From the NCBI GenBank assembly GCA_008729055.1, contig SDUX01000005.1, positions 2,811,018 to 2,875,017 of the forward strand: a stretch of 64,000 bases of DNA, read 5' to 3'. Positions 43,011-54,408 of the stretch are shown here, piece by piece. Under the pieces are notes generated by a model. The model ran no database searches. It was not told the origin of the DNA and saw only the letters and a list, made by a program, of their open reading frames with translations. Source of the DNA: Pyropia haitanensis. Its lineage: Eukaryota > Rhodophyta > Bangiophyceae > Bangiales > Bangiaceae. The position numbers and the translations under genes are program-made. Every line of letters begins with the position of its first letter. The stretch's first letter is position 1.

Positions 43011-44300
43011 ATGACGAGCGCACGCACGCCCGCGCAGACCAAGTCGCGCGGCGGCAAGCGGTCGGCCGGGGGCAAGCCCACCACCCCTCGGGCCAAGAAC
43101 TTTACCGTCGGCGAGCGTATGGCTTTGCTTGCGGCAGCGCGTGACCACTGGACGGAGTTCCGTGGCCGCCGCACGGGGGACAAGACCCGCCGCACCGGGA
43201 AGGAGTTGGTTGGCGCATTTGTTGCCAACGTGCCGGCGGCCGAGGAGGCCTACGCTGTCACGCGCGACGCTACAGCACTTGACAAGAAGCTGAAGAATCT
43301 CCGCACTAGCTACGGCGTGGCCGTCAAGGAGGCGTCGGGGTCGGGGGCCAGTACGGCTCAGAAGGAGGACGCTGTCATCAAGCTTGGAGGCGCCGTCCTT
43401 TTCGACATGGCGAAACCAGTCTTTGACAAATGCCCTGTGTCAAACGAGCGCACGGTCCGTGAACCCGTTGATCTGTTCAACGCCGGCGGGGGCGCGGGAG
43501 GGTCACGCGACCAGGGGGAGCGCAGTTGAGCTAGCGCGGCGCGGGGGTCGCACGGGACGGCGGGGGCGCCGGTGGTCGAGGAGGTGGAGGGAGGGGACGC
43601 GGGTGGCGGGGGCACGGCGCCTGGGGGGGCGCAACGCCGCATGAATGCGGGCGAGATTGTTGAGTTGGAGGGGGCCGCTATGGCTGGGGAGGGCTCCGGA
43701 AACGCGGAGGAGCCTGCTACAAAGATGGATGGTCACGAGGACGGCTCCTGCAGTGACAGTCCCGAGACTACCCCTGTCGAGAGCCCGCTCCCGGCCACCG
43801 CGCCCTCTGTCGTTCAGACGGCAGTTGAGATTGACGCCAAGGCCAAGGCCAAGGAGTCGAGGACCCCCAAGAAGGCCAAGAAGGAAACGGCGGCCAGCGT
43901 GTTGCGCGAGTACCTGCAGGCCAAAATGGCTGACGGGTCGGCTCGCGAGGGCGGTCGCGAGGCCGGCAAAGCTGCCGGCGCCAGTGGGCCCGGTGAGGCG
44001 AGTGTTAGGGAAATACGTCTCACGGTTGTGAATCTTCTCAACGCTTTTGCCGAGAAGGCACGTGGCCAGTACGGCTCTCCGTGCTTTGGCAGCACCATGG
44101 CCCTGAATAGACATGGACTGTCTTATGCTTTGTATCTCTTGAGGTTTTCCGCGGATGAGCCCATTTTGTTTGTGTCTGTGACTTGTTTGCCCGAAGCCAC
44201 GTCGTCCCCTTTTTCAATGCTCAAATCAAGGCGCACAACGATCTTCACTCCCTCTTTGAACGCGCGCAACGCGCCACACGTTCCACAAGTCTCCACTGTT
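43011..44300 (+). pseudogene. Second Harbinger ORF1-like (SANT/trihelix-like) gene with in-frame stop
   Basis: ATG 43011 begins a basic N-terminus (KSRGGKRSAGGKPTTPRAK) followed by a helical Myb/trihelix-like domain (FTVGERMALLAAARDHWTEF, LDKKLKNLRTSYGVAVKEA, FDMAKPVFDKCP). A single TGA at 43527-43529 interrupts the frame. The same frame resumes with acidic sequence (VVEEVEGGDAGGG), a Lys-rich patch (AKAKAKESRTPKKAKKE) and a final helix (IRLTVVNLLNAFAEKARGQY). The 3' end is uncertain because the frame stays open to 44765. Its convergent partner is a degenerate Harbinger transposase, which supports the ORF1 role. Domain assignment is by sequence style and context. Confidence 0.6.
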
Positions 44301-44544
44301 TCTCGTGCACACATACAAAACATCAACAATACAAAAGCACATGCCCAGTCGTCACCGACCTCCCAGCGTCCCGCACCCAGCGCCTCCCGCACCCATACAC
44401 CCCCCCCGCCCCACCTCGAGATCGACTTCAGCCACCTCCCAGTTGAGCCATGGCTCAGAAGGCTACCCACGGAAGTCCAAGGGCCTTGGCAATCACCACC
44501 CACCGCGCCTGGCCCGCTCACAACAAAGCGTCACCTCCCGCACC

Positions 44545-46357
44545 TTACAACGCGCTGCTGTCCGGTTGCTCATCCAGGACCTCCAGGTCCGCGTCGTATG
44601 CCGCGTCCCGCGCCTCCAGGAAGTTATGAAGAGCCACGCAGGCCTCCTGTACAGAGGCAGCATGGCCAGGGTGCGCGTAGATCATGTGCAAAACGTGCCA
44701 GCGACCTTTCAAACGCCGGAAGGTATTCTCCACGACAACCCGCATTTTTGCATGCTGATGGTTGAAGCGCCGCATTGTTGCTACGTTTGGGCCGTGCATA
44801 TTGACCTCCCTGAATGGCGTTATCTGTGGCAGCCCATGGCAAAAACGAACGAAGCAAGAAGGGGAGAGGGGCAGTGTAGTCATCCAAAAGAGAACAGAAA
44901 TAATGGCAGGATGCATCGCGCAGAGCCGCAAGGGAGCGCGTTCCAGCAAAGATATGAGACACTCGAGTGTGCCGCACAGCTGTCAGCGGTCAACGGTCAT
45001 CCTCATTGTCCGCTCGGCACAGTGAAAGTCTTCGTCCCGCTGCGAGGACCGTCGCCCACCCCATGTGGCTCGTCCCTCGTGACTCCTCCTACACTGCGCC
45101 CCTTCGCCTCTCCTTCTCTTCTGGACCCTACCTAGACCTCAAAAAATGAGAATGGAACATAGCAGGAACGGTGTGAGGCCAAAACCCGCATCATCGAGGA
45201 TGAACTCTCCGGCCGACAGTGGTCGAACGGTACTATCCGGCAGCAACATGGCCTTGAACCACAGGCGACCCTTCAACGCCGTTGAGTCGCCACAGGACCC
45301 TGGAAACCCGCCAACAAAGTAGCGATTACGGCGCGTGTCCGATATGGCCAACAAGAGGAGCGAAGAAGTGGCGTTCTTGTTTGTATTATCCTCTTTGTGT
45401 TCTCCAAAGGGGGTCAAAAGTGGGGTGTGACAACCACCAACGGCTCCACAACTACATCAACAAACGTAGCAAGAGAAGAAGTTCCGCTAGTGTGAGATAA
45501 AGTGCTCTGGGTGTCGGGGTATTCTCCGGGGTCCGTGTACCTCGACTGTCATGCTCAATCAAAAACGCTGCCGGTCAGCAGTAGGAACAGTCATTGGAGC
45601 GCATGAAAACGTACAGACCCCGCCAGCCCGCCAGGTTTCCCCCCGTCAGCCGGGAGAAGTCCATGCAAATCTGCTGTCGCTCATCCCGCCCAGGCCATGT
45701 GGGTGCAGGCAAGTTAACACAGAGGGCCTGCACGACAGGGGTGCAAAACTTCGCAAACGTGGACGTGGCCACGTCTACGGCTCTCGCGATGACCCGCTGC
45801 CGTCCCCCCAGCGCAAGCCAGAACAGGACGGCGAACACACGCCAGGCCGGGGGGAGAGCCTCTGCGCCCCGCCGGCCGCGTGGAAGGTGACATTATGTCA
45901 GCGTCACAACCTCATCAAAGTGAGAAGGGGTCATGCGCACGTCGCGAAAGAAAGAGCCACTCTCAGTGCTCTTCTAATAAAATCGACCAACAAGGTCGCG
46001 AGCGTGGCGCGCAGTACGGGTTCCATGTCCACAGATGTCTGTGAGGTCGGCCAATTCCGCCATCTGTAAGAGATCATCGGCGTCGCCCTCCCCCACCGCG
46101 CCCGCCCCCAACGCCGATGAAAATGAAACTAGCATGCTCTCAATCTCGGCCCATTGACCCCCCGCACTCGAGTCCATTGCTCGGAGCAACCCCACTACCC
46201 TCGCAAGCCATTCCCCCAGTGGCTCATCCGACCCAGCGGAGCACAGGCCGAGAGCCGCCTCCTGCACGCAGAGCAAATCGGCAAGCTCCCGGAACTCGGG
46301 ATCGTGCTGTCCGGCCGCCCGCAGGCCTTCAAAGGCATCACCCGGAAGACCAGCCAT
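44545..46357 (-). pseudogene. Second PIF/Harbinger transposase, degenerate
   Basis: Reading starts at ATG 46357 (MAGLPGDAFEGLRAAG) with an acidic N-terminus. After a stop near 45975 the same frame gives the Harbinger block SFFRDVRMTPSHFDEVVTL, then FWLALGGRQRVIARAVDVAT with STFAKFCTPVVQALCV. At 45417-45170 come LLLLAISDTRRNRYFVGGFP, GSCGDSTALKG and FILDDAGFGLTPFLL (second Asp). The C-terminal part (44950-44545) has HAKMRVVVENTFRRLKGRW (catalytic Glu) and ALHNFLEARDAAYDAD. The GAIDGTH-type block carrying the first catalytic Asp, expected between 45640 and 45420, is not visible. Whether gaps are introns or decay is unresolved. It shares little with the transposase at 31 kb beyond the superfamily. 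Confidence 0.75.
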
Positions 46358-46739
46358 GACGGCAATGCAACTGCACAGAGGCAGCACACCCCACCACGGT
46401 AAATGGGGAGGGAGGGGGGCGGAGGGAAGTGGGGTCCAGCCGGGGCGAGGAGGACGGCCAAGTCGACTGGGGACGACTGGGAGGGGGTGCCGGCGAACGA
46501 GGGCGCGCGGCACACTGGTCCTTGGCGGCGGCCGGCTGTCTCGCAGTTGGTTCCACTTGGTTCAAATCGGATGCGCAGCCTCGAGTCAAGTCGCCGCTTT
46601 TACGGGCTCCGAGACCGGCCTCCGACTCAGGATCTGGAAGACCTCCAAGAGGTCTCCATGACTTGGGTCCTTCGCTACGACGGAAGGTGGGTTTTGACAC
46701 CACCCTCATATGAAGTCGAATTTAAGTGGACCCCGTAAG
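46358..46739. other. Spacer between two transposon remnants
   Basis: G/C-rich upstream sequence of the Harbinger transposase that grades into ordinary composition. No gene, TIR pair or RNA feature could be identified by eye. Confidence 0.35.
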
Positions 46740-48078
46740 TCAGCGAATTGTGAATCGGGCTTTGGCGGAGTCAGTCAAGACCGCACAGGGGGCGGCGGCC
46801 TCTGCTGTTGCGGAGCTGCGAGCGGCTGCGGACAAGATTGGAACGGCGCGGCATGGAATACGCGCCGGTGTCTTCCAGAGGAGCCCAAGGTTGACGCGTG
46901 CCAGCTCCATGACCTGCTTGCGGTCCCATGGGTAGAGGCCGACAGACTTAAACGCGGCCTGAATAGTCTCACGGGTTAGCGCCATGCGCTCCGCCTCGTA
47001 CGCCGCCTCCAGGAGGCAGTCGCGGGTTGGCTGGTTGGTCATGAGGTCCTGGATGACCTTGTCGTCGGAAAGAACAGGGACAATCTTCTTGAGCCTGGCA
47101 AAACATTTGTCGTCCAGCACCTGCAGCCAGTGGGAGGTGTTGGGAATCAACCATCAACAGAGCACGTTGCTCTTGGCAGCCGAGCGGACCACCTCGACCT
47201 GTCTGTGCGCTCCAAGCTGGTCCCCGATGAGCATGCACTCCTGGTTGGGGTGTCGCAGACGCCACTCCTCACAGAAGGCGTCCATCACGGCAGCAAACGT
47301 GGCCGCGTCGATGAAGCCCGACTCTGTCCATCCGTACATTCGTAACCAGATGTTCCTCGTTCGCTGCTGCACGCGCGACAGGGTAAAGCGTGTGGCTGCC
47401 GCATCGCCGTCCCCAAAGCGCGCGCGGAAGTCATAGACTAACAGGAACGGGGACCCATTTGCGGCCACGAACGTCACAATGGATGCCACAGTGGCTCCCC
47501 TCGTGCTGGCAGCGTTGGGGCGCTCCCGGTCGGCAGCTTGTATGCGCTGGACCGCCAGCCGGTCACGCCCCCCGAGGAGACGGCACTTGTAATAGTTGAG
47601 GATGGCAAAGGGGGGAAGTCGGTGGTCTTTCAGGAACTTTTCAACTTGGTCAGCCCACTCAACAACCTCCTCAAAAACCGAGGTAGAGTTGCGCTTGTCA
47701 GCCAGGGCGTTGGCTGTGCGAGACGAGAGTAGTTCCCGGTGACGTTTGACCCACGACCTTGCCCACCTCTGCCCAACCTTCTTGCCCCACAAGTCTTGCA
47801 CCAAAGACGTCAACTGTGGCCGGGTGAGCGGGAAGTTTGTTTGGCTAAACGCCTGCGCCGCATTCACCAGCGCCAGGTCCTCCGCCGCCGTCAGGATGTT
47901 GTTGCCATGATGAATCCCCTCCCCCCCACCGGCCGACATAGTACGCCGTTCTCAGCGCCCCCACAGTAAAGCCCGTGAACTCATGAACCGCCAACAAAGC
48001 GTCCTTGAGCTGCTCACCGGCACGGACGCGCTCCATGAGGAGCGGGACCGCCTGTGCGGTGGTCTTGGGCCGCTCCAT
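46740..48078 (-). pseudogene. pogo/DDE_1-type (Tc1-mariner) transposase, broken
   Basis: ATG 48078 (MERPKTTAQAVPLLMERV) starts an N-terminal helix-turn-helix region. Near 47925 the frame changes within a G run. The sequence then gives a CENP-B-like DNA-binding stretch (LTSLVQDLWGKKVGQRWARS), ASIVTFVAANGSPFLLVYDF, WTESGFIDAATFAAVMDAF and CMLIGDQLGAH, where GDQLGAH corresponds to the usual .DN..SH. A TGA at 47154-47156 interrupts it, and the frame then continues with the diagnostic IPNTSHWLQVLDDKCFARLK, matching the P..TH.LQPLD...F..LK motif of pogo transposases. At least two lesions make it non-functional as read. No TIRs or TA duplication were found by eye. Confidence 0.75.
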
Positions 48079-48180
48079 GGCGAAGACAGTCACTCGTGTA
48101 CTTTGGAGATACGTCGGTTCGGGAGGGAGACAGGTCAGATTTTATGACAGATTTTCAGAATTTATCACGGTGACTCAATC

Positions 48181-48593
48181 GCGCCGGAAGACATCCGAGA
48201 TGAGCTGGAAGTTGCCGCGGTACATGCGCATGGCTTCGTCACGGCGCGTTGGCAACGCAATTGCCCTGTCGCCCGCTTGAAGTCGTGCGTGTGCTCGATT
48301 GGCGCCCGATTACAAAAGATTTGCCGTCAAGCATCGCTCGCCCCCAGGCCTCATCCACGGTCCTGTCGCGCGAGCGTCGCACTCCCGGGAGGAAGAGACA
48401 GAGGGCCGGTCCGCGCGCGATTTGACTGGGAATTTTCAGTGTCATGCGAACTGAGAACGCTGATGGTCAATGCGATTGGTGAGTCTCCTGTCTCTGGGAG
48501 TGAGAGGGGTTGTGCCGGCTCGCCGCCGGACTACGATGGCGTCGGTTCAGATCGTGCGAGCATTCTTGTCGGCTGTGCGCACTGGCATGCATC
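48181..48593 (+). repeat. 413-bp dispersed repeat, copy 2
   Basis: Counterpart of 34204-34616. The alignment stops exactly after CATGCATC, where this copy continues into GTCCCGAACAACG and the motif-bearing start of transposon B. That gives an approximate left boundary for B. Confidence 0.85.
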
Positions 48594-48977
48594 GTCCCGA
48601 ACAACGACCAGCGCCTGGCCAGTAGGAACCCTACCAATTCTCAAATTTGTTCCCAGTACAGATTATCAGGACTACTACCCAGTGGGGCTCTAGGCAGATC
48701 TCATATTCGTCCCCCAGTACTCTAATTCAGACCCTCCCACAGGGGTGTTCAGGGGGGGTGTGTTCTGCCCACAGAACGGTCCGGCCTTGTGCAACGTGCA
48801 CGTACTTGTGAGTACGCAAGTACCCAGCAGGGGTGAGCGTGGCCATCTCGGAGGACAGTTCGACATACTGCCGGGCGTGCCCTAGCCCATCACGTACTGC
48901 TGTCTTCTGGAACCTACGCACCTCCAGTCCGAGCCGGTACGCAACGCACTGGAAGAGGGTCTATTTATCGCCACACG

Positions 48978-49185
48978 GCACCCCCTGGCGCACCCCCTGG
49001 CGCACCCCCTGGCGCACCCCCTGGCGCATTCCCTGGCGCACCCCCTGGCGCACCCCCTGGCGCATTCCCTGGCGCACCCCCTGGCGCATTCCCTGGCGCA
49101 TTCCCTGGGGCGTGCTGTGGGGCACCCTCTGGGGCGTGCTGTGGGGCACCCCCTGGGGCGTGCTGTGGGGCACCCTGTGGAGCCC
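48978..49185. repeat. 12-bp minisatellite (CCCTGGCGCACC) grading into 24-27-bp units
   Basis: About ten 12-bp units alternate CCCTGGCGCACC and CCCTGGCGCATT. They are followed by about three units of GGGGCGTGCTGTGGGGCACC. The minus strand reads Arg-Gln-Gly-Val/Met in one frame, but no gene can be argued from that. Confidence 0.9.
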
Positions 49186-49478
49186 TCACCACAGAGAAGA
49201 AGGGAGCATGCACACAGTATAGCAGACGCGCAGACGAGAAAAAACAGATGCATCATGCGCCATGGCAAGAGTACCGACCAACGAGCTCAGCATAAAAACA
49301 CCAGAAAGGCCCCAACAGAGGAACTACACAAAGAAGATGCCGAGGTCGGACACGCAGTAGTGGCAAAGGAAAACAAGAAAACCAAGACGAGTCAGCGCCT
49401 GCCACCCCAACATTCCTGGGCAGCATAAAGATGCTGGCCAGCACAAACCAGCAGTCCAGCGGAAAAGCAAAAGCAAGA

Positions 49479-52400
49479 TCACTCCGAGTCCTCAGTCTCC
49501 TCCCCATCCTCAGTGGCGGCGGCAGAAGCGAAAGCGTCCGGCATCGACGGGTCAAATTCCGGGTCCTCTTCGTCTGAGCCGTCATGCCCAGTGCCACCGC
49601 CACACGCAGGGCGAGCGGCATCGGCGGCATCCGTACACGCCAACGTCGCCGCCAGGGCGCTCGCTTGCGCCTCACGCAACCGGACATAGGCGCTCTCGCC
49701 GTCGAGAAGCGCCCCCCCCCCCCCCCCCCCCCCCGACACCCGGGCCCCATCCGTCACAGTCCCCTCCCCTCCCACCCCCCGATCCCCCGCGTCCTCCACC
49801 CCGCCTCCCCCCCCCCCTCCTGGGACACGTTGGTGGTCGTGGGCCCCGGCGGCTGGTGCGGGCCGACCGCAGGCGCCGGTGGTGCGGCGACAGGCGGGTC
49901 CTCCTCGTCATCGTCGATGACAATGGGAGTCTTGGTGGTCTTGCGGGCGCTCAACAACTCATCGACGACTTGGCGCATGGACGCCACGTCCACGTCGGAC
50001 ACGGGCGGGATGTCAACGTCCACATCCACGTCAAAGTCGGCGTCGACGTCCATGTTGGGAGCTGGGCAGGCCCGCGGCGGCTGAGCGACCTTGGCGCGCA
50101 CCGCGTTCTCCGAGTTCATCTTGATGACGCGGCCCCAGTGCTTGTTGGCCCCGTCCACGTGCTCGTCAAGGAAGACCAGCTCTTCCCACCAAAGTCGGCG
50201 ACTGACCTCGAGAGGTCCCCCATGCATGGCATCAACCATCAGCCTGTTGCCGGTACACCGTTTTTCCAGGAAGTACCGCACCTGTGTGGGAGAACGGTCG
50301 CAGCATAACCAGACAGCCAAACCAGAGAGTTCAGAGGAAAGCAGGGGGTCCCAAACAGCTTAAGAACCAGCGAGATGCCTGGGCAGCACAAAGTGGCTGG
50401 TCAGTGACCGGCTGACACAGAAGCCAGACCATCTGCCTTCCTGTCCAGTACAAAGTGGCTGGCCAGTAGACAGCGACTCCAGACCGCCAACACAGAGCCC
50501 TCAATGCTGTGGCAAAGCAAAGGTTGGCCCCACTCACACGCCGCAGACCCCAGCAAACTTACCGTGCCCGTTATGAACGCCCACGTCGACAACGCCAACC
50601 AAATCAGCCCATCACTATCACGCCCGTAGGGGAAAGTGTAGTCCTTGTCTGCGCCGCCACAAAAGTGGATCAGTTCCAGCGCGGCACACAGGTGGCCGCG
50701 GACGCCGCGCATGTGCAACAGGTACCGACGGCCATCCAGAAACCACGCGGCCTCGCTGTCCGTCTTGTCCGTCGTTTGCTTGTAGGCCGCGCCACGCTTC
50801 CACCCCCCGATAATGGTTTTGTTCATGTCCGAGTGGACGGTATTGCGGTGTTTCCCCAACCATACATGCAGCGACAGCATCGCTGGCTGCAGGGCAGTAC
50901 ACCTGCTTGAGCTCGAACATTGTCTGCTCCGCGGTCAGGGAGAACCGCCTCTGCACCAGCGACTGCACGAGCTTGTCCGCCTCGTCCTTGGTGTCGAACG
51001 ACTCGCCAGCCGTCGCTGGCCGTAGCATACGAGCCGCCATCGCCGCGCCGAGGGCCAGTTTGGCCGTCCGCACCCGCCGCATCGGGCGGTTTTTGAAAGC
51101 CAACAAAGCAGGAGCAGAGGAGGTCTTGCCCGGAGCCACCTCCCCAGCCACTGCACCTTCGCCGCCGGCGCCCGCGACCCCTTCCCCCCACTGGACCGGC
51201 ACCGCCGGCACCGCCACCAACTGAAGCTTTCCCCCCACGAGCACCAGGAGAGACGCCAGAGCGGCCCGGGGAGACGCCACAGGGCCCCGGGGAGACGCCA
51301 GAGGGGCCCGGGGAGACGCCAGAGGGGCCCGGGGAGACGCCCGACAAACCCGCAAAAGCCCCAGTTGTCCCCGTACTGGCCAGCATAGACCGGAGGAGAT
51401 GAGTGTTGGGGAGCACCTCCTCCGTCTCCTCCGTGCGGATGACCCCTTCCCGCTGGCGTGGCTGCTCCCCGTCCGTATTGTCCTGGTCCCTCGCGAGGCG
51501 GGGACGCTTCAGGCCCTCCAGGATGGCCTTGGAGGTGAGGTAGTGCTCATAGGTGTACATGGCGGCGACATACGAGTTGTGGGCCGCAATGTGCGCATTC
51601 AGCGCCGGGTTGGAGTTCTTGTCGTCCCAGAGGCCGGGATGGACCGGCACGGGGACGCCGCCCACAGTCCACCGCAAAGCACCCGGTGGCGCACCTGGCG
51701 GCGGCAAGCTCATGTGGTTAGGGAGCGCTCGAGCAGGAGGATTCTTGCTGGCGTCGCTGCCGCCGCTCTGGTGTCCGGGTGACTCCACCACCGCCGCTGG
51801 CGCACCACCGGTGTGCTGCGGCATAATCTCCTCCTGCGTGTCGGGGTTGATCTCTTGACGCGGCATCATCCTCAAAGTCGGGGTGGTCCGCCCGGGCGCA
51901 TCCCAGGCAACGGCCAACACACGCCGCCTGCGCAAAGAAAACCAGAAGCAAAACAAACTCAGACCCGCACCAGCGAGCCATAAAAGAGTGCAGGACAGTC
52001 GTATACTGGTCAGCATAAAGCTACTGATCAGCAGAATCCTCCCGCCCAGTGATTCTCGCCCAGTAGTCTTCTTCACGCTGCCAGCAGTCGTTGATGGTGA
52101 TCAGACCCACCACATCATATGCAGAAAAAGGACCGTAAACGTACTTCAGTCTCGTCCTTGATGCAGGGGAACCTTCATGTCCTGAGGCCACGACGAGCAC
52201 GGAGTTACCGTTGCCGGATACGTCTTTGTCGAATTGGGCACCATCTTGCGTGGGCTCCGCCGGTGGCTGTGCTACCGCTGGCGGCGTTGCCAGGGCCGAC
52301 GTCGCTGGCGCCGCCGTCGACTCAACCACCGCGCCGCGCATGTTGGCAGCGTCCGCCTCGAGAGCGGCAGCGGCAGCCGTCGCCGGAGCCGTCGCCGGAG

Positions 52401-53180
52401 CCGACACCCGAGCCGACGCTTGACGCGACGCGCGACTCGACGCCCGAGCCGGCGCCCGAGCCGGCGCCATCGCCGGCGCCGACGCCCGAGCCGACGCCCC
52501 TGCCGACGCCGGAGCCGACGCCCCAGTCGTCTCCCCTGCCGCCGCCGCAGCCGTTACGGAGTCGGTCAAGGCTGATGACGCCACCGCGGCGGCAGTCGCT
52601 GCCTGAAAGATGCGGATGCCTTCCGCTGCCAGTAAATGTCCGTCTGACGGCTGTGCGCAGGCAGACGGCGGTGGCACCGGCGCAGCTACCGGCGCCACGA
52701 GGTTGCCCCCCCCCGGACACGACAGCCTCGACCCCTCCACAGCTGTCGCGTCCCCACGCACCACAGCTGTCACGTCCCCCCCGCCAGCCGGTGACTCGAC
52801 CGGCCCCAGATGGACCGGCCCCCCACCAAGAGGAGCCGCAGCCGTCCCCCGTCTCTCGGACATCCCGGCGGGGTTCCCACCCACTGAAGTCCCAGCCGGT
52901 TCCCCACTCGTCGCCGCCCCACCAGGCCCCTCACGCAGGGACGCCCCAGCCGGCACCCCACAAAGGCACGCCGCGACAGGGCCCCGATCCGTCGCCTCAT
53001 CAGCTTGCCCCCCACGCAGGGACGCCGCAGCAGGCCCCCCACTCAAACACACCGCAGCAGGCCCCCCATCCAAAGACGCCGCAGCAGGCCGCCCATCTGT
53101 AGACGTTCCACCGGGACTTCCACCCATGGACGCCGCCGCAGCAGGCCCCTCACCCAAAGACGCCGCAGCAGGCCCCACTT
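49479..53180 (-). CDS. Transposon B accessory gene, multi-exon, function unknown
   Basis: It reads leftward from about 53178 in several open segments that are probably exons. First is an Ala/Gly-rich N-terminus made of short repeats, then TRLKYVYGPFSAYDVVGLIT and WQREEDYWARITG (to about 52030). Next are WDDKNSNPALNAHIAAHNS and YEHYLTSKAILEGLKRPRLA (51700-51400), a 7-residue repeat PSGVSPG, then DTKDEADKLVQSLVQRRFSL (about 51000). After that come LGKHRNTVHSDMNKTIIGGW and AAWFLDGRRYLLHMRGVRGH (50870-50600). The last exon (50310-49479) has VRYFLEKRCTGNRLMVDAMH, an Asp-rich stretch (DVDADFDVDVDVD) and an acidic C-terminus ending TEDGEETEDSE at TGA 49479. Splice sites were not fixed and the start is uncertain. 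It is divergent from the transposase. No known domain is recognised. It could be a DNA-binding or chromatin-facing partner. Confidence 0.5.
51245..51345 (-). repeat. 21-bp tandem repeat encoding PSGVSPG
   Basis: About five units, with CCCGGGGAGACGCCAGAGG visible on the plus strand, lie in the accessory gene of transposon B. Variation is confined to a few bases and keeps frame. Confidence 0.85.
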
Positions 53181-53200
53181 ACGTCGCCGCTCCAGCCGGC
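52375..53200 (-). repeat. Coding short repeats in the accessory gene N-terminus
   Basis: A GCCGGAGCCGAC-type hexamer/dodecamer run (52375-52520) gives Ala/Ser/Pro. Further upstream a 24-27-bp unit containing AAAGACGCCGCAGCAGGCC recurs about ten times (52880-53190), encoding GPAAASL-like repeats on the minus strand. The plus strand is also open here, but only as a mirror of the repeat. Confidence 0.7.
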
Positions 53201-54408
53201 CCCTCACCCAAAGTCGCCTCGTGGGCCGGCGGCCCGTCCGCCTTAGCACTTGTTGCCATGGTGGTGCCCCCCCGCGACAGGAGGGCCGTCGGCAGCCCCG
53301 GGACCGTTGGCAACCGCGACGCGGCTCGGCCGGCCTCTCGGCACCGGCCCGAAGCAGGTCGTCCAGAAATCCCATGCGGACCGAGGGGGAGGGAGGGAGT
53401 GGGCCGACCGCCGGCGGGGGCGGTGCGGTACGCTTCGTAAAGACGAGGACAGCGGTGGTGTCAGAGCGTACCACCACCACCGCGGCCAGCGCCGAAACGA
53501 CGACGGCAATCCAACCGCAGCCCCTCGTTTGAGGCCCCTCGTTTGAGGCTGGGGGCTGGGGGCGTGGGGTGCTGGCGCTTAAGAAACTGTGGGTTTTCGC
53601 AGCTGCCGGCGCAGTTGCCGCGCCGGACCAGCAACCGGGCCAGAAAAAAGCTGCCGAAACGAGCCAGGGAACCCACTAACAGCTGCTGGACCCCCACTCT
53701 AGTGCCCGTTGGGCGAGGGGGAGCCCAGAGCTGCCAAAAACTGAGGTGTCGCGCTCTCCCAAGGGGTCCCGCTCCCCCTTGCGTCGGACCCTGGGGCGCC
53801 TGCTGGCCAGCACGTTGGTCGTCACACGAAAGAGCCAATTGTGGCCACAAGTTCCCCCCGCCCCCGCTCCCCCCCCCCTGCTTGAAGAACGATCAGTGGC
53901 ACAAGCCAGAACCGGCACTTGGCGACCCCTCGACTGGCCGGCAGTCAACGACCGACTAGCTCATGGGATATGAGAAGTGACTTACCAGCAATGCGCCAGC
54001 AGAATACACGGACCCAGAATGTGATACGTTTCCCATGGCATTGCTGTGCCTCCAGCGCAATCTCAAGGCACTAACTAGTCAGGTACTGGTCAGATGATTT
54101 GACAATGGTTGACTGGGCAGGCCAACATGGTACTGCGCAGTTGAAACCTACTGCCGAGCAGCGGACAAGTTTTACTGGGCAGGCCAATCATCCGGAGTCT
54201 AGGTTCTACAGGGCAGGCAGTGAATCGCATTGCGGTCCTCTGTGGACGATTCTTTTGTCAGTGCGTCGCAGGAATCAGTACTGCCTGTGTCATCGGCGGT
54301 GAGTGCGGTGAGTGTGGCCAGGGCTGTGCGTCCTCGGCGGCTCATGAGAGGCCCTATCAGTGTTACTGAAGATCGGCTCCGACGCTGTGGACGGCGGTGG
54401 ACGGCGTC
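53201..54408. promoter_or_regulatory. Divergent promoter region of transposon B
   Basis: This lies between the accessory gene (minus) and the transposase (plus). The part to about 53530 may include leader or first exon of the accessory gene. From 53960 the sequence is of ordinary composition, with TACTGGTCAG at 54084 and ACTGGGCAGGCCAA at about 54112 and 54174, variants of the element-wide motif. No TATA box is obvious. A regulatory role is inferred from position and motif clustering. Confidence 0.45.

Noticed and set aside
48978..49185. CRISPR-like appearance of regularly repeated units
   Set aside because: Units are contiguous 12-27-bp minisatellite repeats without unique spacers, in a eukaryotic genome.
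52603..53440. Plus-strand open frame of about 276 codons opposite the accessory gene
   Set aside because: It is the reverse reading of 24-27-bp coding repeats; the minus strand continues into non-repetitive protein-like sequence and the plus strand does not.
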